A stretch of DNA of 55,508 bases from Candidatus Sumerlaeia bacterium. Its GTDB lineage: Bacteria; Sumerlaeota; Sumerlaeia; SLMS01; JAHLLQ01. The notes under the pieces were generated by a model, which saw only the letters and a list, made by a program, of their open reading frames with translations, had not been told where the DNA came from and did not search any database. Below are positions 28,401 through 36,978 of this stretch, one piece after another. Made by a program: the position numbers and the translations under genes. The stretch covers positions 1 through 55,508 of the forward strand of contig JANQSL010000120.1 in the NCBI GenBank assembly GCA_028284075.1. Reading direction: 5' to 3'. Every line of letters starts with the position of its first letter. Within the stretch, counting starts at the first letter, position 1.

Positions 28401-28803
28401 CGACCCCGGCGAGAAACGCGACCACAGCTTTGATTCGAAACTCACGATCTCTACAGAAATGGCAAAGGGCCGCCGCCGGCAGGAGTATCGATACGACAAA
28501 TTGAAGGGCTTCCATGGCAGCCCCCAGTCCGGGTGCACGGAGCAGAGGGATCAGCCAGGGAATGGCCAGGAGCCCGAAGTAGGATGAGGGAAGATGAGAC
28601 GGGCGCTTTGGCTCTCGAACAAAATCAACTGCAAGGAACAAGACCGACAGACTGAAAAAGAATTCAAGCCCGGAGAATCGTAGCATACGCTCCTGCCCGG
28701 CGTTGCCGAGAATGAGCGTAAAAACCATGGGACTGCTGAACAGGCCGGCAAAAGCGAGACACCGGGCTATCGACCCTCCTCCCTTTTTGTTCGACCGGTT
28801 CAA
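25471..28803 (-). CDS. O-antigen polymerase/ligase-like membrane protein fused to carbohydrate-binding-like and LamG-like modules
   Basis: This 1110-residue protein is polytopic over residues about 12-473 (about 10-12 helices). A large loop (about 250-330) is followed by the Wzy_C-type motif NFPFLGAGPGNYQ (about 334-346), which marks O-antigen ligase/polymerase proteins. The remainder is a huge C-terminal extension on the outside face. Residues about 482-622 are a jelly-roll-like module with YRWIEAES, TLWGRTRW and ELDKLLITNDTDF. Three LamG/DUF1080-like concanavalin-type segments follow (about 628-800, 805-940 and 940-1110; e.g. DRWYEFEIRN, GRIGLWSRGGPGAFFDNIRV). It is in frame without a break and coupled by ATGA overlaps on both sides. 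Expected role: polymerise or transfer a lipid-linked glycan while binding product. Confidence 0.85.
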   Translation of the reverse strand: MNRSNKKGGGSIARCLAFAGLFSSPMVFTLILGNAGQERMLRFSGLEFFFSLSVLFLAVDFVREPKRPSHLPSSYFGLLAIPWLIPLLRAPGLGAAMEALQFVVSILLPAAALCHFCRDREFRIKAVVAFLAGVGLSLIIATAQALCGTDPRLVRGFSPTNQVLTVLLTVAIPFAISLLHGRWSRGMTLFSATGILTLGSFLVADPVMVAGMWMSAVLAVFFSGGRQQLLVFAVTSLIIGVAVQALVNGREMKAAGTSREYADVSVAYLHASSLANFVPGQSPEVEIGGRNVRLGFYGVPVAAEAKPPPDLEFDSTILKQRYAEWVAAIRLFMNFPFLGAGPGNYQATIGEYYTPLPKLNTTVPDRQNGWLVLLASLGFAGLVLVGGPTVAAALAFRLKDEPLAGALAASATGLLFAGLWMPPLQTGLTGALCLGLGLTVSLLKFPRMKNTFQLGVAAVFVPFLITGTRILLSESAPDTKLVYRWIEAESAHSVEEPAELMTDPTASGGGGLRIPEGAGTGWREEAGGEAKYVVDLPGDAKWTLWGRTRWKDGCGNAFYVSVNGGRKLILGNDAEFGRWHWVRIPGIPMQPGSNSITISNREDGVELDKLLITNDTDFQPSHTWELAFSDSFKTEDLHGWIRLDENAPWVHRDIDGRGCLAASQRRLPIVDSALVLDGAIDTDFRITSLVHFEEVSSDAALLFRYEDPRHYYAAVISPSRAGIARVQNGVTETLTEKARETPVGRWTELELQVRNGVLILSIDGSEELAVVDRRVSRGSLGFSTSVGGVSIAEFKVRPVEGIFRRFELAEVEGQKEFNVGTPDWSNYTLTLEVDDFSRIKPVRLCIHEDTWIELSFDSVALNISERGVPSDGSEWTLELDDPLAPGDRVTFRVYDREVRTFLNDNSIGNTFFSADRVLKGSISFSADGFLSAEVRGLRRFYDGFGGCDGNNSASWTPVHGEWRVVDESIEGFQDTFAATGEENLALAGSPHWQAYDFGFAVRNSAAEAIEGRFNIVGNDTYEGIRWDGEGLAVFRHKAGSETVIARLPRPPMEDRWYEFEIRNAKESRQLLLDGEVVLRFDKTGPQRGRIGLWSRGGPGAFFDNIRVDIP

Positions 28804-31088
28804 GGTATTGCATCCACTTCGGAACTCAGAATCTGATCCTCCAGCGTCTGCAGGAGATAGGTATCTTGATCGGAAGACGGTGAGAAGCCCTCGGACGACC
28901 CTGAACGTCGGAGGAGGAGGCTGTCGAATGCTGCAGCCTCCTCCTCACCCGCATTGACGAACCCGAGCCTCAAGTCCTCGCTCAACAGGTTGCAGGCCAG
29001 GGCCTCTGAGCCGTTCACGGTTACAGTCAGGCGTCCCGCCTGCCGCATTATTGCAACATCATGCCAGGATCCCGTTTCGCCCAGCATCTGCAGCGCCTGC
29101 CTTTCACCGGAAATCCAGTTATTACCAACCATGAAGCCGCTCTCTATGTATCCCTCAGCAAACTGCAAACGAAATTCCGGCACGTCCGCTTTTGATCGAA
29201 GGCAGACCCCGGACCGAACTTTTGAGGAAAGACGCACAGTCAGATTTGCACTGAAATCTCCCGATATGTCTTCTCCCAAAAACACGATCCCGGGAGTGGA
29301 GGCGACAACGACTCCGTCGCCGGGTTGACTTGCATGTCCGAATGACTCAGCGGAAACAACCGTCCAGTTTCCTCCCTCCTTTTGCCATCCGTTTTCCACG
29401 AGACCCTTCTTGCCACCAAAAATGCTCAACGGAAAACCTTCAATGTACGCATCCTTCCCGGAAAGTTTCAGTGAAAAGGGGGGAAGTTGATTGGCTGGGA
29501 GTCGAAAACCAATCGAAACAGGTAACAATCCCTCAGTTGTAGCATCAAAAAGCGTCTTGCCTCCAACACTCGTAATTAACCGGCCTCGAACGAACTGGAG
29601 CTCCAGTGCCGGGAACCGATCAGCAGTGCTCCTCTCCCCCAGTACCACAATACTTCCATCGCTCGAGATACGGACAAGATTCCAGCGCGTTCCGGTATTC
29701 GTGGACTCACATTGCAGTTCGAGCCGATCGGAATCCGGCCGGTTCCCGACTACAAGCGTGACACTCTCAGGGAATGTCTCGGTTCGCTCCAGAATCAGTG
29801 TACATTCCGGCAAAGACGGGATGTTCCACCAGAGTATTGATTCATCCGATGTTCCTGTGCGTTGCCAATCTACAAGACTGACTGTTTCGCTTTGGGAAAA
29901 ATCGACCAGTCCGCCAGGACCAAGCTCATCGAAGGTAACGGAATCGAACTCCACGCTGCCCGCAGTTGCACCAATCCCGCATTGCCCGGTATCAGGGTAC
30001 CCCAGTGGAAGGAGTACAAGCTCGTGATTGCCGATGAGTACTCGGAGATGGGTATAGTCCCGCTCGACTGTCAGAGTCACAAATTCCGCGACGGGAATGA
30101 ACGAGTGTTTGATGGAAAGCAGCTCAAATTCATCGTTCCCGTCCAATTTGAGTACGTCAAGATGCTGTGTACCAAGAATGACCCTTGTTTTCCTGTCGCC
30201 AACCATTTCGAAGTCTATCGCCGCCAGTGATTCTTCGTCTTTGAGCCGGAGTTCCGCTTCACACTTGAAGGTAGAAAGACGAAGATGATTGATTATGGCC
30301 GACGCCTGCTCCCCTGTTGCCGTCGCACGCCACGATCTCGTGTCACGATATTTGTTCTGTACGAGTTGCCATGCTTCCGGAGGGTCTGGAAGCCAACCGG
30401 TTGCGCGCGTCTCAATGGTCTGTTCATAACCGGACCCTTCGCCATGGGATCCCACAATCCTGACGTTCTCGAAGTCTCGGGTGTAGTTGTGCTCGTTTGC
30501 TCCAATCGGGACATAGGCCATGTCAGTTGTAACGAGGATTTTGTCGATATATGAACCGGGTGTCACATCACCCACGTGAAGGGTGTGCTCTCCAGCCTTG
30601 AGGAAGTAAGTTCTAAGGTTTCCGTCGTTCCGCCTTCCCCCCCAACCCCACCAGTTCCAGACAGACCAGACGTCATTTAGAAACAAAATCGGGTCTTCTC
30701 TGCTTTCCGGACCATCGAGCCACAGGTTGAACGAACCGAAACAAGGGGGAGGATTGAGGAAGCGCACCCAAAAGGCGTACTCTCCGTCGACAGGTGCGCT
30801 GAACGTCAGCGTGACGTGTTGCGAGCCCTCTGGCACATCAGAATCGCGAACCAAATAGCCTTCGCCCGAAATCCGTTGATCCCGTCCCGCTCCAACCCAG
30901 TTTTCCATACCAGCTCCCGTTTCAGGCAGCTCCGAAGAGGCATCCAACACGACTGAGAATGCGGCATCGACGTTTGCGTCTTCCCCTTCCAGCCAAATGT
31001 AAACGGGCTCAAAGCACGTTGATCGCCCGTGCCAAAAAGTGAACAGCGCCAGAGCGAGCGGAATAAGCGATCGGGGCATGAAAGACAC
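28800..31088 (-). CDS. Large secreted protein with the same carbohydrate-binding-like and LamG-like modules
   Basis: The protein has 762 residues from GTG 31088, which has AAGGA 8 bases upstream; an ATG three codons later is possible. A signal peptide (about 1-25) is followed by a jelly-roll-like module (about 30-194) with YIWLEGED, YAFWVRF, GEHTLHVGDV and DKILVTTDM. This is the same pattern as residues 482-622 of the polymerase fusion. Tandem beta-rich segments then show LamG/DUF1080-like signatures (VEFDSVTFDEL, GIGATAGS, WHDVAIMRQAGRLTVTVNG). No catalytic motif, anchor or sorting signal was found. It overlaps the next gene by ATGA. Likely a soluble or polymer-bound lectin-like protein. Confidence 0.75.
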   Translation of the reverse strand: MSFMPRSLIPLALALFTFWHGRSTCFEPVYIWLEGEDANVDAAFSVVLDASSELPETGAGMENWVGAGRDQRISGEGYLVRDSDVPEGSQHVTLTFSAPVDGEYAFWVRFLNPPPCFGSFNLWLDGPESREDPILFLNDVWSVWNWWGWGGRRNDGNLRTYFLKAGEHTLHVGDVTPGSYIDKILVTTDMAYVPIGANEHNYTRDFENVRIVGSHGEGSGYEQTIETRATGWLPDPPEAWQLVQNKYRDTRSWRATATGEQASAIINHLRLSTFKCEAELRLKDEESLAAIDFEMVGDRKTRVILGTQHLDVLKLDGNDEFELLSIKHSFIPVAEFVTLTVERDYTHLRVLIGNHELVLLPLGYPDTGQCGIGATAGSVEFDSVTFDELGPGGLVDFSQSETVSLVDWQRTGTSDESILWWNIPSLPECTLILERTETFPESVTLVVGNRPDSDRLELQCESTNTGTRWNLVRISSDGSIVVLGERSTADRFPALELQFVRGRLITSVGGKTLFDATTEGLLPVSIGFRLPANQLPPFSLKLSGKDAYIEGFPLSIFGGKKGLVENGWQKEGGNWTVVSAESFGHASQPGDGVVVASTPGIVFLGEDISGDFSANLTVRLSSKVRSGVCLRSKADVPEFRLQFAEGYIESGFMVGNNWISGERQALQMLGETGSWHDVAIMRQAGRLTVTVNGSEALACNLLSEDLRLGFVNAGEEEAAAFDSLLLRRSGSSEGFSPSSDQDTYLLQTLEDQILSSEVDAIP

Positions 31089-31108
31089 CGTACGAATCCT
31101 TGCGGTAT

Positions 31109-32779
31109 CTAGTTCTGTACTTTGGCGAGAAACTCACTCGCCCTCTGAGTGTAGCTTCCGTTGGGGTAAAGTCCAATCAGGTCACGGAAAGGTTTCTCCG
31201 CCTCCCCATAGCGCTGTTCGGCGATGAGTGAGTACCCCATTAGATAAAGACATTTCTCCCGATACTCTCCGTCGTTAATATTGACGACCCGAGCGAACTC
31301 TCCGCGAGCAAGCTCTCCTTCTCCCGAGGCGAGATAACTGAGACCGAGAAGTGTGCGAACGGGAGCTGAGTCGATTTTCAAATCCGGTTCACTCAGCAGC
31401 GATTCAAGATCGAAAGTGGCCGACTCATACAGCCGTGTCTCATACGCAATCTTCGCGCGCCGAAAACGTGCCGCGTTCTTTACCGGACCCGAATTCGAAT
31501 CACGAATCAGAATTTCAAGCGCCTCCATCGCAAGTTCGGGTGAGTTCCAGACATTGACATACAAGTCCGCCATGGTCTCCGAGGCGGACTGCTGCATGGA
31601 AGTACCTGGCGCCTCTTCAGCAATCCGTTTCAGAAACGGCATGGCCGTTTCAAAGCGTTCCTGCGCCACAAATGCCTCCGAAAGAAAGACTGTCAGCTCA
31701 AGTGCGTGACTATGGTCCTTTTCGCTGCTGATTCCGGCTGCCGAACTTGAAATGTACTCGAGGAGCGCAGTATAGTCTTCCCGGGAAAGATAGAGGCGAC
31801 CAGCCTTCTCAAGAAAGGTTCTGTACTCTGTCAGGGAGTCCGCGCCGCTCTCATCGAACGCAAGGTGAACAATTCCGTCAGCAAGGTGCTGAAAAGCTTC
31901 ATCTTTCTGTCGATCCGCAAAGTCCGGGTGGAATTCGCTACAGTAGGAGGATTGATACAGAATACTCTTCACCGCTTCCATGGAGAGACTCGAATATTTC
32001 AAATCGGGTCGGGAATCATCTCCGACGGAATGGCAAAGCGTGCCCGTCATGGAGAGCGGACCAGTGGAGAACATCATATAACGAGCAAGCCGAGCAGAGA
32101 ACAATTCCATTTCCGGCACGCCAAGTTGTTTCCAGTCCGTGGCGAGACGCTCTCCGACGCGAGCAAGAGCTTCGAACTCCTCACCGTCGTTGTTGCCTGA
32201 GCGACTTTCCACTTCGGACACGATAGCTTGAACCGCATCCATATCCGCGGTTTGCGTCGGAACCTCAATCAGATGATAAACACCCGGTGCATATTCTGTT
32301 CGATGCCCTGCCTCGAGGATGATAGCGGTAGCCAGGGCAGAATGTGGATACTTCGTAACCAGGCCGGCCAGTCGCCGGGCTGATTCAACGTCCCCATCAC
32401 ATGCAAGACGGTCGCGTGCCGCGTTGAACAACAGGAAGGCCGCTTCCGATTCAGCGTGTGTTTCAAGCAGGTCAATTATGTCTTCGGCTTGATCTCTTGA
32501 GTTAGCAAGGCCGACAGACAGCTCTCGATCCATGAGAAGTCGCCATGCGCTTCCGGGCGAGGACTCTCGCAGATGCTCAAAGAATGAAGACAGGTCTTGT
32601 TGCATCCGATCCGATATTGCCACAACAACGTCCGAACCAGTCTGGGAGTCGTGGACATCTTGTGAGAATCCCTGAGTACAGAGAGTTGCGAAAAGGGCAA
32701 TCCGGGCGAGGAACAGGGAGCCCAAACGATGCTTTGAATGCTTAATCACAGGGAATTGCTCCGCCCACACAACTTCCAT
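31109..32779 (-). CDS. Secreted TPR-repeat protein of the polysaccharide operon
   Basis: This 556-residue protein starts at ATG 32779, overlapping the previous gene by 38 bases. The signal-like hydrophobic stretch is LFLARIALFATLCTQGFSQ (about residues 22-40). The rest is alpha-helical, with TPR-type spacing clearest in the C-terminal half: EAFVAQERFETAMPFLKRIAEEAP, RFRRAKIAYETRLYESATFDLE, CLYLMGYSLIAEQRYGEAEKPF and ending LYPNGSYTQRASEFLAKVQ. Such proteins (as in AlgK, PelB or BamD-like proteins) scaffold exopolysaccharide export complexes. That comparison is by architecture only. No lipobox was seen. Confidence 0.75.
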   Translation of the reverse strand: MEVVWAEQFPVIKHSKHRLGSLFLARIALFATLCTQGFSQDVHDSQTGSDVVVAISDRMQQDLSSFFEHLRESSPGSAWRLLMDRELSVGLANSRDQAEDIIDLLETHAESEAAFLLFNAARDRLACDGDVESARRLAGLVTKYPHSALATAIILEAGHRTEYAPGVYHLIEVPTQTADMDAVQAIVSEVESRSGNNDGEEFEALARVGERLATDWKQLGVPEMELFSARLARYMMFSTGPLSMTGTLCHSVGDDSRPDLKYSSLSMEAVKSILYQSSYCSEFHPDFADRQKDEAFQHLADGIVHLAFDESGADSLTEYRTFLEKAGRLYLSREDYTALLEYISSSAAGISSEKDHSHALELTVFLSEAFVAQERFETAMPFLKRIAEEAPGTSMQQSASETMADLYVNVWNSPELAMEALEILIRDSNSGPVKNAARFRRAKIAYETRLYESATFDLESLLSEPDLKIDSAPVRTLLGLSYLASGEGELARGEFARVVNINDGEYREKCLYLMGYSLIAEQRYGEAEKPFRDLIGLYPNGSYTQRASEFLAKVQN

Positions 32780-34301
32780 CCGGCAACCTGTATTCCTCAG
32801 CCGTGACTCTGAGGAATCCTGAGGGAAGCTTCAGGTCCCCGGAGAAGTCCACGGTCTCGAATGCCGGGTCAGTTATGATAGTGCGTACCTGGTTCATTTC
32901 AGCTCCTCCCCGCACACTCTCCGTGAGTGCCTGCGGACCCTCAAGAACAACCGCACAATCTTTCAACCGAATCGCCGTGTCCATCGTATCGAGTTCGAAT
33001 GCGGCTGCTCTGTCTTGATCACTGTCCGCGGCGAAGATACAATACTCGAACTGTGATGTTCCGGCGAACGGTTCGCTACTCCTGTCGGCGAAGGCTGTTT
33101 CATTTCCAAAAAACGTGCTATGCAATACTGAAATCACGGTAAACGGCTCTTCATTCAGGATCGCGTCATTATTATTCACGAAGATGCAGCGATTTATCGT
33201 AACGGGTGACGACCGAAGAGAATCAAGACTGTTGACTCCGTTGAACTCTGGTGATCCGGGGTTCCTTACCTGTCTGAATCGGGCTGCCCAACTAAGAGTG
33301 GGAAGTCCCAGACCCAGCCGATTGCCAGAAAATACTGCATGTGACACGAGAAGCTCCGCATGCCCGGCGGATACGAGGCCACCGCGATGCTCGTGGTCAT
33401 TAATGTGACCATTGTTGGCAAATATAACGGGGGAGTCGGAACTTCCTTCAACCTGCAAGCGGCATGTCTTTGTTCCAGCCACAAGGACTCCGGCTCGGGC
33501 ACTGGAAGTGATCCGTGTCCCTTTTTCGAGCTTCAGATTCACAAGAGGCTCCATGTTAATGGCGTCAGGAGTGTGTCCTGACTTGTAGTATGTGTAACCT
33601 CCCTGCTGGGTAATGACAGTGTCGGAAATTGTAATCTCCAAAGGCTCAAGGCCTGTGGGAGAAGGGGAATCATACTCGCGCCATCCGAGATCCATCGCAT
33701 CGTCGCCGGAACGAATCAGAGATTTGTCATAGTTTCTTGTGCCATCGAGTAGATCCGTGGGAATGTCGGAGTAGCGCACGTAGTTTATTGCGTTTTCGGG
33801 CAAGGCGGTTATGACACAGTTCAAGAAATCAACCTTCGTTCCACCCGGCCCGAACCGAAACATGTCGTTGTGGACGAATCTGCTGCTCAAGGGTGCCGCC
33901 GCAAAAACAAGATTTCGAAATTCAACGCTCACACCGTTATTTACGTTTACACAGCCATCCAGCGCTGAATTCGAAAGTGAGCGGTAACCTCGCCTTACGA
34001 GAATGAGTGGCATTCCGTCAGACAATTTTCCTTCAATTACAAAGGCTTCATCCCCGTCCACGACATGACTTCCGATTCCGGGAAATGCTTCGACATGGGG
34101 ACCGAACGACGTGACAATAATGCGGTTGGGTTCATCGGTTTTCCCGTGGTTCAATCGACCCTCCGCAAAAGTCAACAGAGCCTCCGCAATTGTGGGAGTA
34201 TCACCAGGTACGCGAACAGTCTGTCCCAATGCGTGTCTGAACGGAACGAAAATCAGCAGGAGCATGGCAAAGACGTTAATGTAGCTGACTTTTTTTCTCA
34301 T
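32742..34301 (-). CDS. Secreted right-handed parallel beta-helix protein
   Basis: This 519-residue protein has a signal peptide (VFAMLLLIFVPFRHALGQ). A leading TVRVPGDTPTIAEAL motif is often seen at the start of beta-helix/pectate-lyase-like proteins. Short repeated strands with Asn turns follow: VEFRNLVFAAAP, KVDFLNCVITALP, SHAVFSGNRLG, INRCIFVNNNDAI, LHSTFFGNETA, FEYCIFAADSD. No clear lyase or hydrolase catalytic triad is visible, so it may bind or epimerise polysaccharide. It starts by ATGA overlap with the LamG-like gene. Confidence 0.75.
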   Translation of the reverse strand: MRKKVSYINVFAMLLLIFVPFRHALGQTVRVPGDTPTIAEALLTFAEGRLNHGKTDEPNRIIVTSFGPHVEAFPGIGSHVVDGDEAFVIEGKLSDGMPLILVRRGYRSLSNSALDGCVNVNNGVSVEFRNLVFAAAPLSSRFVHNDMFRFGPGGTKVDFLNCVITALPENAINYVRYSDIPTDLLDGTRNYDKSLIRSGDDAMDLGWREYDSPSPTGLEPLEITISDTVITQQGGYTYYKSGHTPDAINMEPLVNLKLEKGTRITSSARAGVLVAGTKTCRLQVEGSSDSPVIFANNGHINDHEHRGGLVSAGHAELLVSHAVFSGNRLGLGLPTLSWAARFRQVRNPGSPEFNGVNSLDSLRSSPVTINRCIFVNNNDAILNEEPFTVISVLHSTFFGNETAFADRSSEPFAGTSQFEYCIFAADSDQDRAAAFELDTMDTAIRLKDCAVVLEGPQALTESVRGGAEMNQVRTIITDPAFETVDFSGDLKLPSGFLRVTAEEYRLPDGSCVGGAIPCD

Positions 34302-35302
34302 TTCACAGCCCCTCCCTTTACACCCCTCACAATCAATAGATCATCTACAAGGAGATAACAGCGGTTGTCTTTTTTCGCCGAGGAATTGGAAGGGTCGTAC
34401 AGCGATACGGATATATGTCCCCCTTCATCATAGAGCCTGGACGAATCAGTGTATGTTGCGGCAAGTTGGCCGTCCAGAAAGACCCTTGTCATGCACGACG
34501 AGTGAAGATGCTCGATCCGAACACGGGTCCATGCATCTCCGCAGGACCCTCCCTTTCCCTTGGGATAGGGAAACCGGTCGGAAGTATAGATTCCACCGAA
34601 TGGCGCGCCTGGCTCCTCTGCATCAACTCCATTGTCCACCCTGCTCGGATCGGAAGCAAAGTGGTCGTAGAAGTCGTCCCCCCAAAGAACGACCGTCTTC
34701 GTGTGGGGATTGCTACCGCGAGCGAGAGCGTAGTCGGTTGCCCAGCCACCGTCCCCGGAGGCCGCCCAAACGTACCCATCGCCGTAGACGTTCGCGTCGT
34801 AGACCAGAATCGAAGGGGGCTGGGGGGCGGGAGCTGCATGATTAATCCCCAGCATATAGAACTGGGTGGAACCGGTACCTCCCGTGAACTGCCCGTCAGG
34901 GCTGCCGGGAATCCGAAAGAAGACGCTGGCTTCAACCGTAAAGTCAGTCTCCGGCGGTACGACGGCAGTAGGAAAAACGGAGATGCCCTGAAAAACCCTG
35001 GAGGAATAATTGACTTCGAGCAAGAGTGCTGACGTGTCGCCCGAACCGGGAGCGGCAGGAATCGGGGCTGACGGCCGCCGGGTACCAACCTCAGAGACTC
35101 TTTCGGCACTGAAGTCGAATCCGAAAACCACACGGTGCTCGATCGGGCCTGCTCCTGGAGAAATGACCGGAAGGACTGTATATTCCATGGATCGATCGGT
35201 GGAAAAATCGTCCTGCCAAAGAACCTCCGAACCATGTACCGTGTTACCGATGTACAACATTGGTACTGCAAAAAGAGACAAAAAACCGTAGGCTTTGCCC
35301 AT
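34298..35302 (-). CDS. Secreted LamG/concanavalin-like protein, first gene of the coupled polysaccharide block
   Basis: The protein has 334 residues from ATG 35302, which follows GGAGGGG by 7 bases; an in-frame start 7 codons upstream is less well placed. The signal peptide is KAYGFLSLFAVPMLYIGNTVHG. The mature part starts VLWQDDFSTDRS, a common opening of DUF1080/LamG-like sandwich domains. It shows ADFTVEASVFFRIPG-like strands (actual: TDFTVEASVFFRIPG), WTRVRIEHLHSS, and ends CYLLVDDLLIVRG. Predicted polysaccharide binding. A good promoter lies at 35342-35371. Confidence 0.75.
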   Translation of the reverse strand: MGKAYGFLSLFAVPMLYIGNTVHGSEVLWQDDFSTDRSMEYTVLPVISPGAGPIEHRVVFGFDFSAERVSEVGTRRPSAPIPAAPGSGDTSALLLEVNYSSRVFQGISVFPTAVVPPETDFTVEASVFFRIPGSPDGQFTGGTGSTQFYMLGINHAAPAPQPPSILVYDANVYGDGYVWAASGDGGWATDYALARGSNPHTKTVVLWGDDFYDHFASDPSRVDNGVDAEEPGAPFGGIYTSDRFPYPKGKGGSCGDAWTRVRIEHLHSSCMTRVFLDGQLAATYTDSSRLYDEGGHISVSLYDPSNSSAKKDNRCYLLVDDLLIVRGVKGGAVK

Positions 35303-35341
35303 TGAATTGCCCCTCCATTTCACAATTCACACTTTCGTTAT

Positions 35342-35371
35342 ATATTAGTTGTTGATGAAGCGAGACGTCAA
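35342..35371 (-). promoter_or_regulatory. Sigma70-like promoter for the polysaccharide gene block
   Basis: On the minus strand TTGACG (35366-35371) and TAATAT (35342-35347) are 18 bases apart, and the following sequence is AT-rich. Transcription would start near 35335 and leave a leader of about 33 bases before ATG 35302. It lies in the 98-bp gap after the flippase gene, so the block from 35.3 kb downward can be expressed apart from the flippase. Confidence 0.55.
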
Positions 35372-35400
35372 CTGCTAACTGAACTTGAAATCCGGCAGGA

Positions 35401-36978
35401 TTACTCGCGAGGTCGTACCGTGGCACGACGACGACGTCTTGCGGCTGCCAGCACAAACTTCCACTCTTCCATCCGAAGAAGATGAAGTGATAAAGCGTAG
35501 GCTGCCAAACTTGTCCCGGCTGCGAGTGGCAGGAACAAGAGTATCTGAAGTCGGTCAGCATAGGCTGACAAGACGGTCGCCACGATACCGCAGGGGACCA
35601 AAGCCACCAGGAGCAACAAGGTAAATCGGAGGGCTCGGATGATATTAAAACCAAGTCCCAGGTGCCGAGCGGCGGCAATAATTATGACAATTTTCAGCGT
35701 TTTTGCTATCGTGCCGTATGCGGCCACCCCCGTGACGCCCAGAAGTTCGGCGAGTGACGGTACAAGCAAAGCGGAACTCACGGTCGCGGTCGCCCCGATC
35801 GCAACTGCAAGGACCATTTTCTTGCGGGAAAAAAGATATGTGACGAGAATTGTTTCGACAGCAAACACAGGGAGCCCCGGCGCCATGCCGAGCAAAGCGA
35901 GAGAGGTGAGATGAACGGAATCGGATCCGAACTCTCCCCCACCGAAAAGGAATGTCACAACCTCTTCGCGCAACACCACCGTCAGAAGGGCTGCCGGAGC
36001 GAACAGTACGACCAGAAACCTGCAGCTGCGCTTCGCATACACTCCCAGTTTCTGAAGATCGCCTTGTTCCGCGAATTCACAAAAGAACGGATACAATACA
36101 AAAGACAACGATACCGGCGCCATCAGGAGAGGAAGATCGATAAGGGCCTGCGCAAACTTGACAGCAGCCACCGAACCCGACTCAAGGGTCGATGCATAGC
36201 GTGTCTGCACGGCCTTGCCGAGTTGACTGATCGCATTACCCACAATCAATGGTGCTGACAATGCGATGATGGCTTTCGCCGCAGAGGTCTCCGGTACAGG
36301 GAAACGGAAAGAGATCAGGAGATTTCGGTGCGTCAGAAGGTAAAACGCGAAGGTGGCTGCAGCACTGACAAGAAAAGCCGGAGAGATCAGCTCGAATGAT
36401 CCAATCCATGCAACAACAAACACTAATGGCAGGAACAACAGCTTCTGCAGTGAGTCGCAAAAAGATGCTGTTCCAAACCGTTTTCTGGCTTCAAGCGAGA
36501 GAACGAGCAAATATGAGGGGAGCAGAAAAAGAGGTGAAACAAAAAGCAGTCTGGTTAGACGAACACAAAGATCACTTTTCTCCGTGGAAAAACCCGGTGC
36601 CTGGAGAGCGACCAGCTCTTCGGCAAAAAGAATACCTGTGACGGAAACCGGAACGCATACACCAACGACAAGAACAAAGCAGGTGAATCCAAATCGCCGG
36701 GCGTGTTCAAGTGATCGAGTACGTGCCTGAACAAGAGCCGGAACGACCGAAACTCTAAGGAGTCCACGAAAGAAGAAGTAAAGAATCAGAGCAAGCTGGA
36801 GCGCAACGAAGAAACACTCGATTGCATCTCCGGTTCCGAAAAAAAAAGCGAGAACTCTCTTTTCCGCATAGCCAAGCAATCGAAGCAGAAAAGCCATGGC
36901 CGCAACCACACCCGAGGACAGCAACACTCTGCTTCCGAAGGTTCGAGGCAGCCGAATGAGACCGGCAGTCATGCTCAT
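35401..36978 (-). CDS. MurJ/MviN-like lipid-linked glycan flippase
   Basis: The protein has 525 residues from ATG 36978 and is very hydrophobic, with about 12-14 transmembrane helices. The N-terminal helix pattern (VVAAMAFLLRLLGYAEKRVLAFFFG), the repeated pro-loop (RGLLRVSVVPAL) and mid-protein QLGKAVQTRYASTLESGSVAAVKFAQAL match the MurJ branch of the MOP superfamily. MurJ itself flips lipid II. In this context a paralogue moving a polysaccharide repeat unit (Wzx role) is more likely, as no division genes are near. The C-terminus is Arg-rich (RRRRRATVRPR). It is the first gene on this side of the divergent region. Confidence 0.85.
   Translation of the reverse strand: MSMTAGLIRLPRTFGSRVLLSSGVVAAMAFLLRLLGYAEKRVLAFFFGTGDAIECFFVALQLALILYFFFRGLLRVSVVPALVQARTRSLEHARRFGFTCFVLVVGVCVPVSVTGILFAEELVALQAPGFSTEKSDLCVRLTRLLFVSPLFLLPSYLLVLSLEARKRFGTASFCDSLQKLLFLPLVFVVAWIGSFELISPAFLVSAAATFAFYLLTHRNLLISFRFPVPETSAAKAIIALSAPLIVGNAISQLGKAVQTRYASTLESGSVAAVKFAQALIDLPLLMAPVSLSFVLYPFFCEFAEQGDLQKLGVYAKRSCRFLVVLFAPAALLTVVLREEVVTFLFGGGEFGSDSVHLTSLALLGMAPGLPVFAVETILVTYLFSRKKMVLAVAIGATATVSSALLVPSLAELLGVTGVAAYGTIAKTLKIVIIIAAARHLGLGFNIIRALRFTLLLLVALVPCGIVATVLSAYADRLQILLFLPLAAGTSLAAYALSLHLLRMEEWKFVLAAARRRRRATVRPRE

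Noticed and set aside
35401-36978. Calling the MOP-family gene murJ of peptidoglycan synthesis
   Set aside because: Motifs fit MurJ, but neighbours are polysaccharide genes and no mur/fts genes are near, so a Wzx-like role is at least as likely; no gene symbol was assigned.
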